From contig CAMOEH010000130.1 in NCBI GenBank assembly GCA_946612055.1, positions 1-9,197 of the forward strand: a DNA stretch of 9,197 bases, in the 5' to 3' direction. Shown piece after piece: positions 1 to 5,203 of this stretch (position 1 is its first letter; each line of letters begins with the position of its first letter). The notes beneath the pieces were generated by a model, which was given only the letters and a program-made list of their open reading frames with translations, was not told the DNA's origin and did not search any database. The stretch is from an uncultured Bacillota bacterium. Its GTDB lineage: Bacteria; Bacillota_I; Bacilli_A; RFN20; CAG-826. Position numbers and translations under genes: made by a program.

Positions 1-456
1 GACACCTCTTCTATGAACCTCTATTTCGATGCCCTCTCCACGAAGTCCTTGGTCTCCAAGACCTCCACTCGTGTTGCTGGCACCGAAGGTGATTCCTACA
101 AAGGATTCCGCATTGCCTTCATTTCCTCGGCCGCTACGATTGTCTGGGCCGATAACCAAGTGACCGCCAAATGCTCCTATGTCAATTCGACGACCACGAC
201 CGCCTCTTATAGCGCGAACCTCATCGATTCCGCTAACACTGGCGTTTCCGCAATCCCAGCCGGCACCAAAGGTGCGACCACTGCGTTGAATTATCTTGGC
301 ACCTTCGCCTATAATTCCGCTGCCCCGACCACTCCGGTCGAGCTCCCGGTTACCTGCGTTGCCTGGTTCGAAGGAAGCGATGAGAACGTTATCGACACCG
401 CCAACTTGGATGTCGTTACCGCTTCGATGGATTTCTTCACCCGCGTCTCTGCTTAA
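1..456 (+). CDS. C-terminal part of a secreted TasA-like surface protein (5' truncated)
   Basis: The reading frame is open from the first base (D-T-S-S before the first Met at 13) with no upstream stop, so the gene most likely begins outside the window and the Met at 13 is probably internal. The visible 151 residues are rich in Thr, Ser, Ala and Asn, as in extracellular beta-proteins, and contain no membrane segment. Near the C-terminus is AWFEGSDEN (codons from 361), followed about 12 residues later by a hydrophobic final strand (MDFFTRVSA). This matches the [WY]LEGxD plus last-strand ending of the four surface proteins encoded at 1143-5202, so I place it in the same broad family. It is followed by its own palindrome and terminator, so it belongs to a separate transcription unit. 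The N-terminal signal cannot be checked. The exact function is unknown; a surface fibre or coat component is inferred. Confidence 0.75.
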   Translation, partial: DTSSMNLYFDALSTKSLVSKTSTRVAGTEGDSYKGFRIAFISSAATIVWADNQVTAKCSYVNSTTTTASYSANLIDSANTGVSAIPAGTKGATTALNYLGTFAYNSAAPTTPVELPVTCVAWFEGSDENVIDTANLDVVTASMDFFTRVSA

Positions 457-458
457 TC

Positions 459-476
459 TTCTTGATTAATCAAGAA
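459..476. repeat. 18-bp perfect palindrome
   Basis: TTCTTGATTAATCAAGAA is identical to its own reverse complement and begins 3 bases after the TAA of the upstream gene. It is AT-rich and has no unpaired loop, so it is a poor RNA hairpin, and it is followed by A-rich rather than T-rich sequence. It could be a dimeric regulator operator for the gene at 553, or part of the 3' end of the upstream transcript. No function is established. Confidence 0.6.
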
Positions 477-517
477 AGAAAAAATCATTTGGTATTTATT
501 GCTAGATGGTTTACCAT

Positions 518-543
518 ATCCCCGATTCCCGTCGGGGATTTTT
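518..543 (+). terminator. Intrinsic terminator-like hairpin after the first gene
   Basis: ATCCCCGA (518-525) pairs with TCGGGGAT (532-539) around the loop TTCCCG, and the run ATTTTT follows. An outer ACCA (513-516)/TGGT (543-546) pair could extend it. It is placed correctly to end transcription of the gene ending at 456. The next start codon lies only about 10 bases further on (553), so it could also act as a leader attenuator or cap the ribosome binding region of that gene. Confidence 0.7.
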
Positions 544-552
544 GGTATCTTT

Positions 553-891
553 ATGAATTCAAAAAAACCGCTTTTCATTGCCTTGATTGCCCTCGATGTC
601 GCCCTTACGGTCTTTTTTCTCGTGATCAGCGTGATCATGCTTGTGAAGAACGCGACCATGACGGCTGCGGAGATCCAAGCTGCTGAAGGATTTATCGGAT
701 ATTTGCAGAATCACACGACTTTCTATTTCCTTTTATTCGTTTTGCCTTTGTTCGTCTTGCTTGCCGCCAATATCGTTGGTTTGGTCATATACGTAAAGAA
801 AACTTCTAAGAAAGACCTCAAAGATCTTACCGAAGAGCAAAAAGAAGCCCTCCGAAAAGAATTGCTGGAAGAATTCAAAAACGAAAAATAA
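553..891 (+). CDS. Small two-helix membrane protein, unknown function
   Basis: This is a 112-residue protein. After MNSKKP comes a first hydrophobic helix (about residues 7-31), then a short extracytoplasmic loop with Asn and Thr, a second helix (about 57-81), and a highly charged tail (82-112, rich in Lys and Glu, predicted helical). Both termini probably face the cytoplasm. I chose ATG 553 because translation from the upstream TTG at 499 would add an unlikely Pro/Gly-rich stretch that runs through the terminator hairpin. No convincing Shine-Dalgarno sequence precedes 553; the nearest G-run lies in the hairpin's 3' arm. It is a single-gene unit bounded by terminator hairpins on both sides. 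I do not recognise a family. It lies between two surface-protein units, but nothing ties it to them functionally. Confidence 0.8.
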   Translation: MNSKKPLFIALIALDVALTVFFLVISVIMLVKNATMTAAEIQAAEGFIGYLQNHTTFYFLLFVLPLFVLLAANIVGLVIYVKKTSKKDLKDLTEEQKEALRKELLEEFKNEK

Positions 892-898
892 GAAAGAT

Positions 899-932
899 AG
901 CGCCTGGAAGAATCCGGGCGCTTTTAATTTTT
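899..932 (+). terminator. Strong intrinsic terminator
   Basis: AGCGCCTGG (899-907) pairs with CCGGGCGCT (914-922) through nine pairs including one G-T wobble. The loop is AAGAAT, and TTTTAATTTTT follows. It starts 7 bases after the TAA of the small membrane protein gene and insulates it from the riboswitch-controlled unit downstream. Confidence 0.92.
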
Positions 933-935
933 CTC

Positions 936-964
936 TTGCACATTTCTCGAATTGGGAGTAAGTT
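936..964 (+). promoter_or_regulatory. Candidate promoter of the riboswitch-controlled operon
   Basis: TTGCAC (936-941) is a partial -35 element. It is followed after exactly 17 bases by TAAGTT (959-964) as a weak -10 element. Transcription would start near 971, just ahead of the aptamer (about 977), which is where a leader riboswitch needs it. Both hexamers are imperfect, so the call rests mainly on spacing and position between a terminator and a riboswitch. Confidence 0.45.
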
Positions 965-976
965 ATGGCCAGGAAA

Positions 977-1044
977 ATAGCAAAGCCACGGCGACGTGGC
1001 GGCGCAAAGCTACAGGGTCTTACTAAGTAAGATAGCCAGTTGCC
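977..1044 (+). promoter_or_regulatory. Cyclic di-GMP-I riboswitch aptamer (GEMM-I)
   Basis: The segment carries the GEMM-I landmarks in order. The 5' P1 strand is AGCAAA. The P2 hairpin is GCCACG/CGTGGC (985-990/995-1000), closed by a GCGA (GNRA-type) tetraloop. Next is the hallmark GGCGCAAAGC (1001-1010). The P3 arm has GCTA (1009-1012) pairing with TAGC (1033-1036) and TCTTAC (1018-1023) pairing with GTAAGA (1027-1032), with an asymmetric CAGGG (1013-1017) at the place of the tetraloop receptor. The 3' P1 strand CAGTTGCC (1037-1044) ends the aptamer. The GNRA loop docking into P3 and the junction binding of c-di-GMP are established for this class. P1 is short here (GCAA/TTGC), as expected for a helix that must compete with the terminator. 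It precedes a surface-protein operon, a typical target of c-di-GMP control. Confidence 0.88.
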
Positions 1045-1099
1045 CTAGGGAAGAACATCCCGCCATGCAAATGGATGATAGGGCACTGGCGTTTTGTTT
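1035..1099 (+). terminator. Riboswitch expression platform: terminator sharing bases with the aptamer
   Basis: GCCAGTTGCCCTA (1035-1047) pairs with TAGGGCACTGGC (1079-1090) with a single bulged T, and GTTTTGTTT follows at 1091-1099. The enclosed segment can fold into two small hairpins: GGGA/TCCC (1048-1061), and CCAT/ATGG with a GCAA loop (1063-1074). The 5' arm reuses 1035-1044, the P1 and lower P3 strand of the c-di-GMP aptamer, so aptamer and terminator cannot both form. Ligand binding should hold this strand in the aptamer and allow read-through, making it an ON switch (inference). The interrupted T-run and the branched loop are atypical. Confidence 0.75.
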
Positions 1100-1142
1100 A
1101 ACCCATTGGGACATTCGTACCTCACTTTAGGGTACAACGCTT

Positions 1143-1967
1143 ATGTACGAACTGGAGTATGTAAAGAAACGGAAGAGAAAGAAAGCGATTGCAATCGTCG
1201 GTGGTGTCTGCACCGTGGGCGTTACTGCCCTAGCAATTGTTGCTTTTCTCGGCCGATTCGTTGGGACATTCACTGTTTCGCTCAACACCGATACCGTGCA
1301 ATTGTCGCTCAGCGAAAAGGAATCGTTTGAAAATCCTACTTCGTACCTGCGCATCGACAAGTTGCCGAAATACGAAGAGATGGCCTATAGCTCCTTACCG
1401 AGCGAAGACGTCTTGGACTCCGAGGCAACTGACTACCTCTCCGGTGCTAACCGTGATAAGGGCAAAGTGGTATCTCTGAATTACTTCAAATATACCTTCT
1501 ATGTCCGTAACGTAGGCACCAGGCCCGCCAACTACGATCTCAAGATCACGATCAATGAGAGCGTTGCGGCGAAAGATGGCACAGGGAGAAAGCTGGACGA
1601 TACTTTGCGCGTCTTGGTCTATCATGACAATGAAAAGAGGGACGCACGAGTAGGTGATGTCTATGCTAGGCGAGCGGTGGAGAACAACTACACCGAAAAA
1701 GGTGAAGTTACCGCCAGAGAATTCATCTCAGCCCGCCCAAGCGACCGCACCGAAAGCGACGAGTACCCACTAGCCAATATGTTCATTGATGATCGAACAG
1801 TGGCTACATACTCCGTCGGTAACTTCGTCAAAGGCGATACCCAAAAGTACACAATCGTGACTTGGCTTGAAGGCAACGACCTCCAATCCAAGACCACGGA
1901 CCTCGCACCAGAAGGTGCAACCATTAAATTAGGAGTAACCATTACTGCTTATGAAATTGAACGCTAA
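1143..1967 (+). CDS. Membrane-anchored TasA/camelysin-like protein
   Basis: This is a 274-residue protein and the first gene after the riboswitch. A short N-terminus with the basic cluster KKRKRKK (8-14) precedes one hydrophobic helix (about 15-36), then LGRFVGTFTVSLN and a long extracytoplasmic part. The segment around FKYTFYVRNVGTRPANYDLKI resembles the 'strand, V-x-N-x-G, Y-x-x-x-I' pattern of TasA/camelysin beta-sandwich proteins. Near the C-terminus TWLEGNDL (W241) matches the LEG motif of the downstream paralogues. The N-terminus lacks their AW[FY]xxS[TA]R signature, so the helix may be an uncleaved anchor, making this a candidate base or anchor subunit. The start at 1143 has only a weak AGGG about 10 bases upstream. 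The 3' end overlaps the next gene by 17 bases, which suggests translational coupling. The role is inferred from fold resemblance and context. Confidence 0.85.
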   Translation: MYELEYVKKRKRKKAIAIVGGVCTVGVTALAIVAFLGRFVGTFTVSLNTDTVQLSLSEKESFENPTSYLRIDKLPKYEEMAYSSLPSEDVLDSEATDYLSGANRDKGKVVSLNYFKYTFYVRNVGTRPANYDLKITINESVAAKDGTGRKLDDTLRVLVYHDNEKRDARVGDVYARRAVENNYTEKGEVTAREFISARPSDRTESDEYPLANMFIDDRTVATYSVGNFVKGDTQKYTIVTWLEGNDLQSKTTDLAPEGATIKLGVTITAYEIER

Positions 1968-2892
1968 AAAAATCACGATCTCCTCGTTAGCCGCTCTTAT
2001 GGGCGCTGGCTTTGTGGGATCCATCTCCGGAACCGTTGCTTGGTTCCAATATTCGACCCGTTCTACCGTCGCCTTCACCGGCGCTTCCGCTCACTGCACG
2101 GAAAACCTTCAAGTCCGTGTTGGCGCTGATGGAACCTGGAAATCCGACCTTCTCACTTCCGACATCAAAACTTATGTCGAAGCTAGCGAAGTCTCCACTG
2201 GCGTTACCCGTGGCGACAGCAACCTCGTTCCTGTCACCTCTGGCGAACTCAGCAAAGATGCCGTTCCGTCTACCTTCTACAAGAACCCGATCTACCAATA
2301 CACGGATTACACCGTTTGGGGCGAAGCCACGAAGAAAGATTACATCGAACTTCCGCTCGAATTCCGCGTTTTGGACGTCAATGGCGAAGCTACTGAAACC
2401 CTTCTTGCAAAAGACGTCTATCTCACCGATTTGACGATCAAAGAGAAGACCGTTTCCGGCAAATCCTCGATCATCAACGCTCTCCGCGTCGGTATCGAAG
2501 GCCTCGGCACCATGTCCATCCCTGGCGCTGATGTCAACGTCTTCGGCAAACTCGATCTCAACAACGACAGCGCTAACGATAAGACTGTCGGCTATGATTT
2601 CGATGGCGAACTTGCCGAAATCACCTATGGTGACGATGGCAAAAAGGCCGAATCCTATGCCTACAATTCCACCAGCATCATCGCTGATGATAGTGATCCC
2701 AACAACATCACCGGTGGCAAGAAGATCGGCACGACCACTGCTAGCGGCGATATGCTCAAAGTCAACGTCAAGATTTGGCTCGAAGGCTGGCAAGAGCTCG
2801 AAGGCAAGGCCCTTTGGGAAGCTGCCAAATACATCGGCAGCCAGTTCAACATTGGTATGCGCTTCACCTGCGTTGCCCACGTTGCCCACTAA
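1951..2892 (+). CDS. Secreted SipW-type surface protein, paralogue 1
   Basis: This is a 313-residue protein. After the basic start MKLNAKK come a hydrophobic segment (about 8-30) and AWFQYSTRSTV (A30-V40). This resembles SipW-dependent signal regions (typically G-T-x-A-x-F), with Trp at the central aromatic stretch. The predicted mature part is Thr/Ser/Asp-rich and beta-like: LEFRVLDVN and NALRVGIEG strands, an Asp/Asn loop (D202, N204, D206, D210), then EITYGDD, and finally IWLEGWQ (W276) before the last strand. The only two cysteines, C49 and C307, lie near the two ends of the mature chain. The start lies inside the end of the preceding gene, and AGGAG at 1931-1935 is 15 bases upstream, so coupled re-initiation is likely. 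The C-terminus ends in a small repeated V-A-H tail from a 9-base tandem duplication at 2872-2889. No LPxTG sorting signal is present. It is probably a structural subunit. Confidence 0.88.
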   Translation: MKLNAKKITISSLAALMGAGFVGSISGTVAWFQYSTRSTVAFTGASAHCTENLQVRVGADGTWKSDLLTSDIKTYVEASEVSTGVTRGDSNLVPVTSGELSKDAVPSTFYKNPIYQYTDYTVWGEATKKDYIELPLEFRVLDVNGEATETLLAKDVYLTDLTIKEKTVSGKSSIINALRVGIEGLGTMSIPGADVNVFGKLDLNNDSANDKTVGYDFDGELAEITYGDDGKKAESYAYNSTSIIADDSDPNNITGGKKIGTTTASGDMLKVNVKIWLEGWQELEGKALWEAAKYIGSQFNIGMRFTCVAHVAH

Positions 2893-2918
2893 GGCTAATT
2901 CAATTTGACAATTAGGTT

Positions 2919-2952
2919 GCGCACAAGGCTGCACGCTCGCGGCTTTGTGCGC
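2919..2952 (+). promoter_or_regulatory. Long intergenic hairpin without a T-tract
   Basis: GCGCACAAGGCTGC (2919-2932) pairs with GCGGCTTTGTGCGC (2939-2952) over 14 positions, two of them G-T wobbles, around the 6-base loop ACGCTC. No T-run follows, so it is not a classical intrinsic terminator. It sits in the 98-base gap between two paralogous surface-protein genes, 22 bases before a very strong ribosome binding site. A role as an mRNA processing or stability element that sets different levels for the two proteins is plausible but unproven. Confidence 0.75.
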
Positions 2953-2974
2953 GCCTAGAAATCTTTACCCGAAG

Positions 2975-2982
2975 AAAGGAGG
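2975..2982 (+). promoter_or_regulatory. Consensus ribosome binding site for the gene at 2991
   Basis: AAAGGAGG lies 8 bases before ATG 2991 and is a full anti-Shine-Dalgarno match. It is much stronger than the sites before most other genes in this unit, which fixes the start and suggests independent, high translation of this paralogue. Confidence 0.9.
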
Positions 2983-2990
2983 AAAACACG

Positions 2991-4103
2991 ATGAAATTCT
3001 TTACCAAGTCACGCGCGCTTGTATGTGCTCTCGGTTTGATGATCGCTTCCTCCTCCTTCTCCTTGGCCTACTCTTTGGCATGGTATGCCTATTCCACCAG
3101 GGCAACGGTTTCTTACCAAGGAACGGCTGTCAACCAGTCCGAACAATTGCAGATTGGTCTTATCTCTGATATCGATTTCCGTTATGACGATGAAAACGTC
3201 GATCTCGGCTTTGATATCGAGAAAGAACATTTCGACGACAAAGACATCGATGTCTATTGGGCCAAAGCCGGCACCGGTTTTCGTTCCAACGCCATACAGG
3301 CTTATTTAAGCAAGCAAGGCTATGCAACGAACACGCTCGAGCCCGTAACGACTCGCGAATACACGAAAGGCGATGACCTTTCCTTGTTCCAGGCGCCCCA
3401 GGCATTTAAACCAACGCGCCATGTCGCCGCGGCCAATCACCAATACACCAAGCTTCATTTCGTTTTCCGTATCATCCAAAATGCGACGGGAACCGATTAT
3501 TACGTCCCCAACCAAAATATCTGGTTAACCGATGCTAGGGCAAAAGCCCAAGGCGAAAACGAAGATATCCGCGAAGGACTTCGCCTCTATTTTGAAGGCG
3601 CAAGCAAATTCATTCTCAATCCGACGGCAACCGGAGCTGCTTCCTCAACAGCAGTAGCTGGCATCCTCGATCTTAATGGCGATGGCTATTTCGACGACGA
3701 TAGCGCTGGCGAAGGCCAAGAGATTTTCTATGGCGATTATAGTTCCTTGCCTTCTTCTTCTGTTTTTGCTGCTGATACCGACTATGTCGATCCTAACGGA
3801 ACGGGCAAAAGCGAAGAATCGACCTTTGTTGCCCGCCACCGCGCTGGCGTGACCGGGTATGCGGATTATACGGGCTTCACGCCCTTGCAGGCGGAATATG
3901 AAACCTTGGAATCGATCCAACCGGTCGATGATGGAGGCTCCTTATCCGGGGGCACGCCCATCTGCGTGACCGAGAACACGACGGATGCGCTCGCATTCGC
4001 GGATATGACTGTGTATTTGGAGGGGTGGGATCACTCGGTGATCGATAAGGAAATTGGCCACGCCTTTGATTTAGGCTTGCAATTCCAGATCAACCGCGTG
4101 TGA
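2991..4103 (+). CDS. Secreted SipW-type surface protein, paralogue 2, with Ca-loop-like motif
   Basis: This is a 370-residue protein with the start set by a perfect ribosome binding site. MKFFTKSR precedes a hydrophobic region (about 9-30), then AWYAYSTRATV (A30-V40), which aligns position for position with the preceding paralogue. The mature part has HFVFRIIQN and IWLTD, then GLRLYFEG, each with a counterpart in that paralogue. DLNGDGYFDDD follows (D227, N229, D231, G232, D235), resembling the Asp/Asn calcium loop of dockerin/EF-hand-like repeats, then EIFYGDY and the C-terminal VYLEGWD (Y342) before the last strand ending FQINRV. The protein is acidic and lacks a sorting signal or second membrane helix. 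It ends with TGA directly after the family's conserved end, so TGA is a stop codon here. Its role as a filament or surface subunit is inferred; calcium binding is only suggested by the motif. Confidence 0.88.
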   Translation: MKFFTKSRALVCALGLMIASSSFSLAYSLAWYAYSTRATVSYQGTAVNQSEQLQIGLISDIDFRYDDENVDLGFDIEKEHFDDKDIDVYWAKAGTGFRSNAIQAYLSKQGYATNTLEPVTTREYTKGDDLSLFQAPQAFKPTRHVAAANHQYTKLHFVFRIIQNATGTDYYVPNQNIWLTDARAKAQGENEDIREGLRLYFEGASKFILNPTATGAASSTAVAGILDLNGDGYFDDDSAGEGQEIFYGDYSSLPSSSVFAADTDYVDPNGTGKSEESTFVARHRAGVTGYADYTGFTPLQAEYETLESIQPVDDGGSLSGGTPICVTENTTDALAFADMTVYLEGWDHSVIDKEIGHAFDLGLQFQINRV

Positions 4104-4107
4104 CGTT

Positions 4108-5202
4108 ATGGACATCCGGAAAACCATCATTGGTCTATATGCTGGCGTGATCTCTCTCGCCAGCCTTTCGCTTTCATTCACGGCCGCGTGGTACGCGCAA
4201 AGCGCGCGTCTTGAGGTTGATTCTTTGGACGTGGAGATTTCCGCGACCAGGGAATTGAAGATCTCAACTTCTGATGACCTTTCCACGTTCGTTGATGACC
4301 TTTCCTATGATGACCTCCATCATGTTGGATTATTTTCTCCCGTTTCGACGATGTTCGAATCCTTTTGGAGAGATGAACCTGGCGAAAAGATGCCACGGTT
4401 CTATGAATATTCCTCCTTCTTCACCCCCTCTTCTGGCATTCCCTATGATCCAGGGGAAGTAAAATCCGTGGCTGAAAACGGGAGGATGCCTTATTTCTAC
4501 CGTCAAGATCTCTATTTGCTCGCTGATGACGATGTGATGGTGACTCTTGATCCTGAAAATACCTTCTTCTTGCCCAATGAAGACGCGAACTTCATTACCG
4601 CCAATAGCCCCGAATGCAAAAAAAGATTCCCAACGCTTAGCCAAGAAGAAATCGCGGATCGGCTTGATTCGTTAGTCAATGCGCTCCGCTGCTCGATCTA
4701 TGCGGTAGAAGATGATGAATACACGATCATCGACCCTTATAAAAACGGTGTCACCGAATTCGGTGGAATCCTCGATAATAGCAATGACGGGTTCTATGAT
4801 ACTTATACCGAAACCCAATCTAGCCAAACCAAAGAAGTTATCTATGGGGAAGTGATTGGAAGAGAAAATGCCGTCTATTCGGAAGTTTATCAAGAAGATG
4901 AGATCTACCAAGGCGAACGCAATAGCTTCTTAGCTTCCATTGGCAAAGGAACTCGCCACTTCCTCAAAGAAGAATCACTAGCTAACGGCTTATCCTTCGG
5001 GAAAGAGAAATCCATCTCCTTGGAAGAAACCGCCCCGATGGACCTCGAAGAGAACAAATTCAAAATCTCTTGCCGCCGTGGCGAGCCGAAACACATCGTC
5101 TTGTCCATCTATTTGGAAGGATGGGACCTTGATTGCATCAACGACGTTATGGGAGGGAACTTCCTCTCGCAAATCCAATTCCGAATCTTAAGGGAGAGCT
5201 AA
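4108..5202 (+). CDS. Secreted SipW-type surface protein, paralogue 3 (divergent)
   Basis: This is a 364-residue protein starting 4 bases after the previous TGA with no clear ribosome binding site, so translational coupling is likely. The N-terminus MDIRKTIIG leads into a hydrophobic segment (about 6-27) and AAWYAQSARLEV (W28, S32, R34), a variant of the shared AW[FY]xxS[TA]R signature. It is the most acidic and most divergent of the three. The centre has repeated DDLS-type segments (about 55-70), the loop DNSNDGFYD (D223, D227, G228, D231), and then EVIYGE. It ends with IYLEGWD (Y335) and a last strand QIQFRI. It has four cysteines, including those in SPECKK and ISCRR. Placed last among the structural genes and next to the ATPase, it could be a tip, adaptor or capping subunit (speculation). 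Confidence 0.85.
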   Translation: MDIRKTIIGLYAGVISLASLSLSFTAAWYAQSARLEVDSLDVEISATRELKISTSDDLSTFVDDLSYDDLHHVGLFSPVSTMFESFWRDEPGEKMPRFYEYSSFFTPSSGIPYDPGEVKSVAENGRMPYFYRQDLYLLADDDVMVTLDPENTFFLPNEDANFITANSPECKKRFPTLSQEEIADRLDSLVNALRCSIYAVEDDEYTIIDPYKNGVTEFGGILDNSNDGFYDTYTETQSSQTKEVIYGEVIGRENAVYSEVYQEDEIYQGERNSFLASIGKGTRHFLKEESLANGLSFGKEKSISLEETAPMDLEENKFKISCRRGEPKHIVLSIYLEGWDLDCINDVMGGNFLSQIQFRILRES

Positions 5203-5203
5203 T

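Noticed and set aside
13..15. ATG 13 as the true start of the first gene
   Set aside because: The frame is open to base 1, there is no ribosome binding site before it, and the product would lack the export signal seen in its relatives. A gene cut by the window edge fits better.
499..552. Longer start (TTG 499) for the small membrane protein
   Set aside because: The added 18 residues run through the terminator hairpin and put a Pro/Gly-rich stretch before the natural M-N-S-K-K-P membrane-protein start at 553.
2905..2910. TTGACA as a -35 element of an internal promoter before the gene at 2991
   Set aside because: At 17 bases downstream there is only GC-rich hairpin sequence and no -10-like hexamer.
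1987..2934. 315-codon open frame on the minus strand opposite paralogue 1
   Set aside because: It is a shadow of the plus-strand gene's codon pattern. The plus-strand protein has an export signal, shared family motifs and operon spacing, while the minus-strand product has no recognisable motif or ribosome binding site.
1143..5202. Sortase-type (LPxTG) cell-wall anchoring of the surface proteins
   Set aside because: None of the C-termini has a sorting motif, hydrophobic segment and basic tail. All end on the LEG motif and a final strand.
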